From the NCBI GenBank assembly GCA_009801015.1, contig VHZZ01003650.1, forward strand, positions 24,036-88,035: DNA of 64,000 nucleotides, read 5' to 3'. The notes beneath the pieces were generated by a model. That model saw nothing but the letters and a program-made list of their open reading frames with translations, was not told the origin of the DNA and did not search any database. The DNA is from Silene noctiflora (lineage: Eukaryota; Streptophyta; Magnoliopsida; Caryophyllales; Caryophyllaceae). The position numbers and the translations under genes are program-made. Position 1 is the first letter of the stretch. Each line of letters opens with the position of its first letter. Below, one piece after another: positions 49,531 to 60,955 of this stretch.

Positions 49531-49671
49531 TCGCACTTGAAAAATAATTAGTTAGTACAAGTTTAACTTAATTTATTTATATTATAAATTAGCAAAATCC
49601 AGTGCAATTATATTTTGTTTTTTAAAAAACTGTAGAATGTGATTTGTTCTTTGATATCAGTCTTACAATAA

Positions 49672-49853
49672 TTCTTCTACAGAACGGTTTTACACAAAGG
49701 GTAAAACAATCAATTAATTACTTAATTCCCCTTGCTCTAATTACCTCCACTAAGGCACTAACTACCATGATTGGCTAATAAGGGCATTAAGGTATTTTAT
49801 CAACGGTTTTACAATTTACAATGTTGTATTGTAAAACTGTTTCAGAAGAGAAC
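49672..49853. mobile_element. MITE-like inverted-repeat element
   Basis: TTCTTCTACAGAACGGTTTTACA and the inverse TGTAAAACTGTTTCAGAAGAGAA face each other over about 180 bp in the RST1-kelch spacer. ACAAT lies near both sides as a possible short duplication. The rest of 49531-50289 shows no gene. Confidence 0.5.
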
Positions 49854-50289
49854 AATTGAGAATTTTAAATCTTTTTGAATCCAATTCTAATTAGATATCG
49901 TATAAAACGCATTTCAATTTTTTGCTGGATAGTACGAACTTGATACAAACATTTTTTTTTTACTCGGGTTAGATAACTTTTTTTCTCTGGCACTACAAAA
50001 GATTTTTAATCAATGGGGAAACCCTATATCCGAAAGAGGAAATCTTTCTGTAACAGATCCGATATATATGTCAATCCTGTTAACTCGAAGAGAAATTAAT
50101 AAAGAGTAGTCATAACATGAACGTCACTCTAAAATGTACCGTAACAACTAACAAGTATATGAACACCGTAAAAACACAAGTATTATCGTAAAATGAGGTG
50201 TCGCATGTTATCTACTAAACAGTCAACATATTTTACATACCTATATATAATAACGGCATCAACTGAAAAGGGAAAACAAACAGTAAAGG

Positions 50290-52281
50290 ATGATGATGAT
50301 GCAGGCTCATGAATGGGTTAAAGCTTCATCTACTGATTTCTCAGGCACACTCCCTCTTCCTCGTAGGTACTTATTCCACTTACTATTCCAATTTAAATCC
50401 ATCATTGCCGCAATTTGCGGGAGCTATTGAGACACTGGCCTACTCTTGTTGTATTAATCCCATTTTTTGATTTTTGATTTTTGATTTTTGTTTTATATTG
50501 TTTGTTTCGTCAAGTGGGCACACGGCTGTTAATATAGGTGGTTCCAAAATTGTCATCTTTGGAGGTCTTGTTGATAAACGTTTCCTCACTGATTTGATCG
50601 TCTATGATGCTGGTATTATTATGCGAATAACCCTGATATCTTTTCATTCCGTTATCATTTTCTAGACATTGGGTCGTCGCCGGATTCTTGTGATCTCAGT
50701 TTAGCTAGATTTACTAATGTAAACACTTCTAGGATAGTGATTTGGTTTACAATAAAGACTTCAGCTTTTCCGGGTTTCGGTCATCAGCTACAACTCTGTG
50801 TATCCTAGTGACAGTGGGGGTGGATTTCAGGCCTTGACATATACCAATTTAATTTTATAATCATCAGAGGGACACTAGTTTTATTCTATGATGTAGGAGT
50901 ATTAAAATTGTACTCCTTCCGTTTCAATCACTTGTTTACCAATTTTGTTCTTTGTGAGGGGTATTTTAATCAAAGGGAAATAAATGATTGAGACAACGGG
51001 CGTAATGTTTTTCCTGATTCTGTCTCCCACTAACATTTGCTTTACAATGAGGAAGAGAATAAGCTGTGGTTTCAGCCCGAGTGCACCGGGAGTGGTTCTG
51101 GTGATCAAGTGGGTCCTAGCCCCAGAGCCTTTCACGTTGCAATTGCTATTGATTGCCATATGTTTATCTTTGGTGGGCGTTCAGGTGGCAAAAGGTTTGT
51201 ATGAACACCTTGTCTTTACAATCAGTTTTTCATCCATTTGTGTTGTTCATTACTCTTTTTCATTGTTAGTGCAGCCTAAGATTCATAATTTACGTTTTTT
51301 TATCCCTTTTATCATAATGGAGAAAATATTGTTTATTTAATCGTCTACATTCATTTTCGACGAAGTAGCAGAAGGTGGTTCCACTTTCGCCTTTTGATTA
51401 AGTGGCAAATTTAATCAACCCCTCCTTGGCAGGGGATTATGCATATGCACGACCCCTTATCCACTTGATGATTGAGCGTATTTGGGATACTTATTATGAT
51501 AATTACGATGACGATTTAATGATCAGCTTCTGGTTATTATTGCTTTCAGGCTTGGTGACTTTTGGGTATTAGACACTGGTAAGACCTTATTATCTTTTGA
51601 TTTGTAATACAGATTTCTGTTATGTGCTTCACTAAACCTACCCTTACCCCCCAATTATCCAAAAGATGCTTTTATTCTCCTTGTGCTGAGGGTTTATAAA
51701 TAGCATTATTATTTACTACTTGTCCTTTTATTTTATTAATTTTGTGCTACCAATATAATCACTGAGACATTACTTGTTGCTATTAGATATATGGCAGTGG
51801 TCGGAGTTGACAGGTTTTGGAGACTTGCCTCCTGCACGAGACTTTGCTGCTGCTGCCCCTATTGGAAATCAAAAGATTGTCATGTGTGTATTTCTGTATC
51901 AATGTGATTCAATTTGTGCTTTATTTGCATGAAATTTAGCCTTTCAATAATTGTAGGTGTGGTGGCTGGGATGGTAAGAAGTGGTTGTCAGATGTGTACA
52001 TTTTGGACACAAGTAAGTTTCATATCCCTGACATTACGTCTTTTCTTATTGTTCCTGTGATTGGCCTGTTGTGTGCGTACTTACCCCTGTGTTAATGTAA
52101 CACTAGCAAGGGTGTTTCCAGATTATCTAAAAGAAGCGCAATTATCTCTCCGAAGATTTTGTGTTAGCTTAACTGTAAATGGAGAAAAAATTGTATGCTT
52201 CTCATTTTGTAAAAGATTCCTTGGCATATTTCCTGCTTCTCTATGTCCCTCTACCAGTTAAGTTGGAAGTGATTTGCCGCT

Positions 52282-52312
<31 letters not shown>

Positions 52313-55300
52313 GTATATACAGTATCCTTGGAATGGAGGGAGCTGTCAATTTCAGGAAATGTGCCTCTGGCTAGATGTGGTCATACAGCTACCATGGTTG
52401 AGAGACGACTGTTAGTTTATGGTGGAAGAGGTAAAATAAATTATGCACCTAACTAAGATATATACCATAACCATTTTAAGATATGGTGTCTAAACTCTAA
52501 ACTAAATTAATAATTGACATACCTCAGGTTGACTAGGGAGAAGCCTTGTAACTTGCCTGAATTTGTGGTGGAATGCAATTCAATGGAAGTTTAGATTTTA
52601 GAGGATGTTCATAGCAAATAAATAAAATCCGAATATATATTTACATTCCATCAATTTTCTTATTACACTAGTACTATGGCTATGGCTATAATTTTTGCTA
52701 TTGTGACTGATGCTGTTAGTGTCTTTCTTGCTACTTTTGTCACATACATTTTATTGTGTTTTGTAGGAAGTAGTGGAATTATGGGTGATTTATGGGCCTT
52801 AAAGGGGATTATTGCTGAAGGTAACTGACTTTTTGATCTATCTTCTGCTTTTGTTGCTATATAGGAGTTGTCTTGTCCAGAATACCTGTCAAAATTATAT
52901 ATGATGCTCTGTATCATTTGACTTTGGGTGGTGGATAACCATATATCTTCTAGAACTTTTGGCCGATCTTGTAGCATCACTTATTCGTTCGCGCGCCCTT
53001 ACTCGTTACTGGTAAAGCAATTAGATCCAGGACTATAATCAAATGGGGTGTGGCGTTTCCTTCCATGAGTCCATGGTTGTCAAGTGACAGAGGGACTAGG
53101 CCAAGAGTTGAAAATTTTCTAAAATGCTCAGATTACTGTTTATATAGTGTGGATGGTGATCAGCTCTGAGATTACTTTATGGAAGTAAAGGTTTTGCGTA
53201 CCCTTATGTGATGGTGTATTTGCTTTAGCGACTCCTTGTGTGGGATTCAACTGGACATAGTTTCTACAAGATAGGGGGAAGTCCTCTAAGCTTTTCAGTC
53301 GCGCTATTGTCTGTCTCAAGGCGTAGCTAACTAATTTAACGGCCAGGAGCATGTTATTTGTGCTTTCCGTTTCCTCGATGGTTTACCATATGGAACTTTC
53401 CATGGATATGAGCTTATGTATGCTAAGTAGATATGCTTGTTTATAGTTAGAATGAGTTTTTGCTTATACAAAATTTGTTGAGAGTCTTGAGACTGATGAA
53501 TGTTGCTTGCTTCATGCCTGAATGATAGTTCCTTGTATATAAAGGTGGGGATTAATGTATGGCTTCTTTGCCATATTTATTTGTTTGTTATCCGAATTAG
53601 AATTATTTGGTTCTATATGTGCGCTAAATTATTCGTTTTTCTATGTTCGTTGTGTAAGGAAGAGAATGAACCACCTGGTTGGACCCAACTGAAGCTTCCT
53701 GGTCAGGCTCCTACCTCCAGATGTGGTCATACTATTACATCTAGGGGTCACTATGTAAGTCCTGTCCCAGAAAAATCTCTCTCTGATTAATTCTACCATA
53801 GATTTTGATGTGGCTTTGCACTTTATTGTTTAAATCATGAAGGCATCAATATCAATCAAATGAGCCCTTTGAAAGCCTAGGTGTTTGGTGTCTAAGTATT
53901 TTGGAATTCTGTTCCTCTGAATCTCTGATGCAAAATGTCATCATTTGTTTGCCTTCTAAGTATTTTATTGTTTAAACCATTAAGGCATCAATAACAATCA
54001 AATGAGCCCTTTGAAAGACTAGATGTTTGGCGTCTAAGTCCTTTAGAATTCTGTTCCTCTGAGTCTCTGATGCAAAATATCATCATCTGTAGCAACCTTT
54101 TGTTGCGTTTAACCATTTTTCTGGTTACTGTCATATATGCTCGTAACAACTCATTTAGTGCTTGTCTCTACTTGCTAGTCGTTGATCTTTGTTTTGATAA
54201 TAATTCATCATAGAATCGTGTATTAACTTTCTGTGCTGGGTGCTGAGAAGACGGCAAATTCTTTTCGTGATTTACTTTTTCTCAAGTTAGTTATGCTTAC
54301 CTGTTCATTACCAATCTAACAACATCAATACACTTTATCAATTTTGGACGTAAGAGCTATGGTAATAAACTAATGAGTAGAGTTCTCGACTTCTGCTTGT
54401 CGCCGTGTCCTCTTTTGGGATAATTGAAAATGCTTCTATGTCTTATGTTTCAGTTATTATTATTTGGAGGGCATGGAACAGGTGGTTGGCTTAGTCGTTA
54501 TGACATCTTCTACAATGACTGTGTCGTCCTAGATAGAGGTGAGTTCTATATTTGTCTAGACTCTCGGTCTACAAAAATAATTCAAACACCTTTGATTGAC
54601 CCAATCAAACTGACATCACTCATAAGCCACCTCTAGTTCAAGTAGTAATTTCTAGTGATATTGAACTAAACACATTAGTTTGCTTGCCTATTTCTTTTTT
54701 TTTTTTTTTTTTTTTTTTGGGTATGAAACAACACAACAGACTTTAGGTACAAAAAGGAATTCTATGCGAATTTTTTTGAGCTTGCTGAGATTGGGCCAGT
54801 TGATAAGCCTGCGCAAATATCAAGAATAAAAACTCACCCTGAGGGTAGTCGATGAACCCTCTCCGATGACTAAGAGGCTTGTTAAGAGTCTAAGGCCACT
54901 CTAATGGTTCTTTGGTATAAACCGCAAAGAGAGAAAGACTAAGAGATTTGTTATAAGTTACTTCATAGGCGGTTCATTTGGTATTTAAAAATTCCTTCTT
55001 TGACCTTTTGACTTTTTGGTAATGGCTACTTCAACGGCTGACAGCCACAACGAGGCCTAAGTTGAAGGCTTAGTTGGATGGATGGGAACAGCACATCTTA
55101 CGTGCCTGGCGTGGGCATGCTTATCATCTCTTCATGGGTCTCACCTTAGCTGGGCCAACCTTGCTCTTGGCCCATCCCAGTGATATTGTCATACAGTCAT
55201 ACCCTATTTTTATCGTCCTCATTTTACTTAAATGGTCAACCAACGCTAACTTTGGCTATTAGTTTCTCCAAATATATGTAAAGCTACAATGTTTATTTTA

Positions 55301-58300
55301 TTGTGTACTTTGTGATAATATGGATCAAAGTTGATGCAGTTTCCCACTTTGCCCACGAAGGTCAATAGAAAACAATATAAATGGTTTGGAGGGAGTACCA
55401 TTCTTAATTAAATTTCTGAGTGTCGAACTTTGTACTGCTAGAAGTAATTCGGTCTTATGGACAACATTATTGAATTTTGTAGCTAAATTTTGTCCAGAAA
55501 TGTCAGACGGTTTCCTTTCATAAAGGCAACAATTCAGCATAAGGCTTCATATGTATTCTATGCTTATTCTCACAAATTTAGTAGTCTCAAATGTGCAATG
55601 ACCTCTCTGCATAAGGCTTCATATGTATTCTATGCTTATTCTCACATCTCTTCATTTTCTCCTCTTTGTTCATGGTAATAGCTTCAGTGCAGTGGAAACA
55701 GTTACCCACTACCAATGATGGCCCACCTGTACGAGCATACCATTCTTTGACTTTGATAGGTTCACGCTATCTACTATTCGGTGGCTTTGATGGTAAATCG
55801 ACCTTCGGTGACATTTGGTGGTTGGTCCCTGAAGGTACCCCGTTTATCCCAGTAGCAATTCTTTTACTTTTAGTTGTTTTTTATCTGAATGAACTGCTTG
55901 CCTGTGCCTTCTACATTTGGTGATTGTTGTACCAAGAGTCAATCTATTTTTCTTGCTGATGTTTCATAAATTGCCATAGATATTTTATAGACAGATTATC
56001 TATGTTTTTGTTTTCTCTTGCCCAAATTTTCCTTGTAATATGTGTTGGATTGTCTCCATGTCCTATTTATCTGTTGCGACTTTCAAGCGATTATCCTAGA
56101 GAGGTTATGCTTGTTTCCATTCAGTAAGTGGTTAATCACTTCGTGTTTGCATTTTAGTGAGTAATAGTAATGTTGCAGACTTGCCGTTGACTCTTCTACG
56201 AAGTCTTGTTCCAAAGAAAGACTGAAATGATCTGGAGGACCCCATTGCTAATTTGATTTTGCTTAAAACTAAATAGTTCTAAGGCACACTATATATACTT
56301 TAGCAATGTATGTCCTCAGCTTTAATTTTGATATTACATGTTATGTTTGCCACATTTCTAGAGGATCCAATTTCAAAGAGATCTGTTTCATCCTTTCAAA
56401 AGCATCATCCTGAGGACAAGAAGGAATCAGATGTGACATTCCAGTCTGCTCTGAAGGTATGTCTCAGAATTTCTTTTTAATAGACTAGTTAACCACAAAT
56501 TTGAGGTGCTCCTATCTCCTTGGGATCCATCTCTGCGAGACCTAGGTATAGCGGTATAAATATTGATCTCCTCACCATACTGTTCATGCATTATCTCCAT
56601 AAGGGCCTCAATTGTTTATAAGGCGGTACAAAGTGAGAGCATTAGCCAGCTTTTATCATACAAGCCTGTAGTTAACTGGTTATGCTAACACTCGACTTGG
56701 CGACTTTTGTTGCATTTATATCCCCATTATTTACCAACTATCCATGAATTTAAGTAGGTGGGCTGTCATTCTTGGCAATCTTGCAAAAGAAGCTGGGGAT
56801 AAATCACTGAAAACCATTTCATTTGTTCTGAGTCTTTTTAACCAAGTGCGTCATTGTGACCATAAGATATCAGATATTGGTTTCAGACTTGATATTCCTA
56901 TGACTTCTGATCACTTTTTACTGTTTTGCAGGAAAGCCAACGTCTAGAGTCTGCGATCTCCGAACTACAAAGAAGATTTGAAGCTTTTGCTACTCCTTCT
57001 AGATCTGAGCTTCATATTTTGGATGAATTAGAAGACGAAGAGCTACAACAGTTAGCTGTGAAATTCATGAAAGAAAGAGGATTGAGTGATCATTCAGGCC
57101 CAGAAAATCAGGTATATATGTAAATATAGTGTAGCAGATCACCTGTTATCTTCTATTTATGGATCTGACAATTTTAATTTTTTTTTTTTGCACGAAAAGA
57201 TGGTCGAGGTGCTTCGCAGTTACTGGAGGGAAGCTGAACCTAGCTTGATCAAGTTGAAAGAGCTGGGACCTTTGCTGCGTGACTATCAGCGCCTTGTCAA
57301 GCAGCGTCATTTGTAAGTTTCCAGCTGTCTGAAACTCTTAAGCATTTAGCAATAATGGCATTAAGGGATCCATATTGGACCTAATTAATTGAGGGAGTGG
57401 TAACTGAGTTAGTAAGTAATTTTTCACAGGATGTCTCGATCATGCTGTGTAATTCCAACCTTGTTCCTTTTCCATGGATATACTCACTCTCACTTGATGC
57501 CCCATAGTTAATGCGAGATTCCCTCAAAAAAATAATTAAAGGAAGATTGAATCCTTCAGTAATCACTCTATGAAATGTCAAATTCGCATGTACTATGGGA
57601 GGAATCACAAAGGCATATTGTTGAATCCTATATAGATTAGACATTGCTAAGCTTAGTTAAGAGCAATATCTACAATATCTTGAGTAATCATGTATCTAAA
57701 AGCTTTAGGGAGGAGAAAACGTTAATTGCCTTTGCAAAATATTTAGTGGAAGTTGATATTAACCAATTGAACAAGGGTAAGATAGTCTGAGTTATCTTAA
57801 ACGACCTGTGATGTTTTGAGTTCGTAGTTAAAAAGGATGTTGAACATTGGATTTCGAGGGGGCGTGGAATCTTGTTCATCAATTTTCTCAATTTGATTTT
57901 GTTGACGCTATTTCGTTCGTGCTAATGATTTGATTCTAACTTATGGGTGATGATAATGCTATTCTTGTCAGGGAGAAAATTATTCTTGGATTGGCTTCGC
58001 CCCCTATGGAATCTGCTACATTTGAAAATAGTATTTATGGCTTCTACCATGTCAAAGATGTGTTTCAGGTATGATGATTAGTTGATTTCAATTAAGATCT
58101 AAATGGGTTTTTTTTTTGACAATTCGGATCTGTATATTTATATTTCAATAGTGTTACATAGGATGAGGCTGCTGTACGCCATACGACATCTTTATTTGCA
58201 TATTTGTGGTTACTTGCAATTAGCTGACTCATATTTTGTTTGTGTGTTATATTGTTTAATGTCAAGTAGCCAATGGTTTCATGATTCTAAAATTCAGATA

Positions 58301-58660
58301 ACGAGTCATGTCAGACCTATGTTTTTTCATTGTTGTAAAATAGCATTAATAGGCATCAAAATTCACAGGCGTAAGAATCTTTTACATATGTTCAATAGTT
58401 TTCGTCAAATATCAGGGTGAGTGGAAAAAGGTTTTCAATTTCCGTACTACTGAAGAGTTCTTGTGCTGAAGAAAGCCATGTATTTCATGGTCCAGTTCTT
58501 TTATCAACTTAAATCTGTTGACATTTCTGATGTCTCATGTTCTTTTAACTAGGGGTACAAAATTATTGTGCTGATTTGTACTTGCATATACTATTTCCAG
58601 CTGCGTATGGAGGACATCCCGAAACTGCTGTCAGAATATAGGAAGCTTCTCGATGATTGA
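50290..58660 (+). CDS. Kelch-repeat protein (galactose oxidase/kelch superfamily)
   Basis: Sixteen exons, 510 residues: 50290-50366, 50515-50612, 51056-51194, 51550-51578 (29 bp), 51787-51883, 51957-52012, 52323-52430, 52767-52820, 53663-53754, 54454-54538, 55682-55834, 56362-56456, 56932-57111, 57200-57312, 57972-58068, 58601-58660. Four in-frame ATG codons open the frame. Kelch blades occupy about residues 20-330: [89 protein letters not shown], and [20 protein letters not shown] charged helical C-terminus follows ([19 protein letters not shown]). There is no acyl-CoA-binding domain, so it is not ACBP4/5, and no F-box. It looks like the At1g18610/At1g74150 type, which I remember as poorly characterised; a scaffold role is an inference. 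Confidence 0.88.
50910..51000. mobile_element. Stowaway-like relic
   Basis: TACTCCTTCCGTTTCAATCA faces TGATTGAGACAACGGGCGTA. It lies in kelch-gene intron 2, ending about 55 bp before the acceptor. Confidence 0.55.
52284..52312 (+). repeat. Poly(T) tract
   Basis: About 28 T directly before the acceptor at 52322 of a kelch exon, extending its pyrimidine tract. A second T run lies at about 54694-54718. Confidence 0.8.
53820..54113 (+). repeat. Tandem duplication of about 142 bp in kelch-gene intron 9
   Basis: Two copies share TTTATTGTTTAAA, GGCATCAATA, CAAATGAGCCCTTTGAAAG, GAATTCTGTTCCTCTGA and CTCTGATGCAAAAT at a constant offset of about 142 bp. Confidence 0.85.
55537..55646 (+). repeat. 72-bp-period direct duplication before kelch exon 11
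   Basis: A block of about 38 bp (GCATAAGGCTTCATATGTAT then TCTATGCTTATTCTCACA) occurs at 55537 and again at 55609, just before the acceptor at 55681. Confidence 0.85.
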
Positions 58661-59365
58661 TGCTGCTTTAATGCGACTATGTACATTTATGATGTAGTAT
58701 TAACTAATAACCTTTGGATCTGAAAGCTGTTGCCTTTTTGACCCGACATACAAGTCATTTTGGTCTCGTCTTAGTCGGGTCTTTTACCAGATGACTGAAA
58801 TATTTTGATTTTATTTCATGTTCGAAGTTGTTGACATGGTGGCAATTTGTGAAATAAGATGCCTGTATTTGATTTAATTTTGCAAAATAATGGAAAATTC
58901 AAAATTGACAACAAACAGAAGGAAATCTGTGATGAAGGAAAGGTTGTCCATCACAGCCTCAGGTGTCCTCTATTTGCAGTTAAAACCATCCATCCATGTT
59001 TAAGAAAAGTAATCTATTTTTGGGTTTGCAATTGAAACTTTGACAGATAACATTTCAAAGGATCACAATTCCTCTCCTGAGCATCTCAATTGTTTTTGGA
59101 TGCTCACAATTCCAACCCCATCTTGTTAGCATCATCCAACCTAATGATTCATTTCATCTCGACTCTCCGATCTCATCTTTCACCACTGTAATGGACCTAC
59201 AAATTTTACGCCGTTGCTGTCATCCCTTTGATTACACCAAATTAAAGAACGATAATGTTGACCTTACTCATGCTATTCATTCCTTGTTGTAACGATATTA
59301 TAATAGATTTGTTTTGCGTGATGAATTTTAGAGTTGTTGGTGTATAGATTGGATGTGGTCATACA
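58661..59365 (+). other. Spacer between kelch and DUF868 genes
   Basis: It holds the kelch 3' flank and the DUF868 5' flank. No other feature was recognised. Confidence 0.5.
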
Positions 59366-60403
59366 ATGTCTTCTATGCAATCTTCTCTAGCACATTTGAG
59401 CCTTGAAGAAGAGGCTACTACGATGAAATTAAATGAGAACGACCCAAGTTTACAGACGGAGAGCTCAGTCACCTGCACATATCAAGCAGTCCTTGAAGCC
59501 TCAACGCGAAACCTTGTAATAACATGGTACAAAGGTTCCACAAGTCATTCCCTCGCCATTACCATTGAAAGTATGTACAACGAAGACCACCAAACCTGCG
59601 AAATTGATTTTCATGCTTCTCAGTTCTGGAGCAGGAAAGGCCTCAAATCTCTGAATGTTGATGATGTGAGAGTAGACGTTTATTGGGATTTTCGAGCTGC
59701 AAAATTCTCTGCCAACCCAGAGCCGTGCTCAGATTATTACGTTGCGATTGTATGTGACAAACAAATGGTGCTGTTATTGGGGGACTTAAAAGCTGATGCA
59801 TTTAAGAGAACCTTGTCCAGACCAACTCAGGTAGGTAGTAGACACATGAATAAAATCAAGTTTTGACAGAATTTTTATCATTACAAATGTGTATGTAAAA
59901 CGGTTTTACATGACTGTTTAATCAGACGAGTCTAATTTCCATCTGTTGACATATCTGTGTACCTGCAGGTATTTCCCTCATTGTTACATAAAGAGGAAAT
60001 CTTATATGGGAAAAATAGGTTTGACACGAAGGTGTTACTTGGTGACGGGCCAAAAGAGCACCATGTTACAATAGAGAACCGACAGTTGAAGCATGGTGAT
60101 GAGGAGTTAAGAGTAAGCATAGATGGGCGGGTGGTGGTACGCGTAATGAACCTAAACTGGAGGTTCAGAGGAAACGAAACAGTACTGGTTAACAATGTAC
60201 CTATACAAATATTTTGGGATTTGCATGATTGGTTGTTTAACAGTAACGGGTCGGCCCATGGACTGTTCATTTTCAAACCAGGAACATTACAGAGCTTACT
60301 AGACGAAGACGATAGTATGAACGAGGGTGATGAGGACGATGAGAGTCCGGTGGTGGGTGGTTGCTGCCATTTTGTATTTGCTGTCAAGGTGGATGAGACA
60401 TGA
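59366..60403 (+). CDS. DUF868 family protein
   Basis: Two exons, 59366-59830 and 59969-60403, give 299 residues, the usual size of this plant-specific family. The segment VTCTYQAVLEASTRNLVITW near residues 35-54, the stretch WDFRAAKFSANPEPCSDYYV near 112-131, and the later VLVNNVPIQIFWDLHDWLFN near 228-247 are typical. The C-terminus has a run of Asp/Glu, then GGCCHFVFAVKVDE. No transmembrane segment or clear signal peptide is visible. The biochemical function is not known to me. A small palindrome (GTAAAACGGTTTTAC) sits in the intron. Confidence 0.85.
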
Positions 60404-60668
60404 GAGTCTATCATACTCCTTCCTAGGTGAATCATTAGGGAATGTTAATATGTTACTGTTTGTAGGATTGTGAATTTGTGATATTTTCATATCATTTTTT
60501 TTTTTTTATCTACTTGTAAAAAGTATCATTTGCAAGTTGTGAAAGCAATAATTCTGATAATCTTGACATTTATCCACGACTCAACTTAAAACAACTTGGA
60601 CTCGGTGAAATAAGTGAATTTTTAATACGAGAATTTTTTTAGGGAGACAAACAAGTGCACTAGTCAGA

Positions 60669-60882
60669 CCCGGGCTAGGCCAGGGGCTTGGCCGGGCTGG
60701 GATTGTGTCTGGCCCGGGCTAGGGGGAAGGGCGGGCTGCAGGCTGGAGGCGGGTCAGAGCAGGCCGGGTCTGGGTATTGTGACCCGGGCCAGGTCAGGGA
60801 GGGACGGGTCTGGCCGGGCTGTTTGGTAGGGGGCTAAACAGGACGGGTCGGGCCGGGCCGGCCCGTGCTGATGGCCATTCCT
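60669..60882. mobile_element. GC-rich hAT-like relic upstream of RecX gene
   Basis: About 200 bp of GGGCCGGGC/CCCGGGCTAG-type degenerate repeats in an otherwise AT-rich region. The left end TAGTCAGACCCGGGC and the right-end inverse TAGGAATGGCCATCAGCAC look like old Ac-type hAT ends; AAGTG lies on both sides. It ends about 75 bp before the RecX start codon. Confidence 0.4.
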
Positions 60883-60955
60883 AAGTGATAAAGCAAGAGA
60901 GCGCGAGATTAAAAAGAGGGGAAAATTGAAGAGAGGAAACCCTAGAATTGAAACA

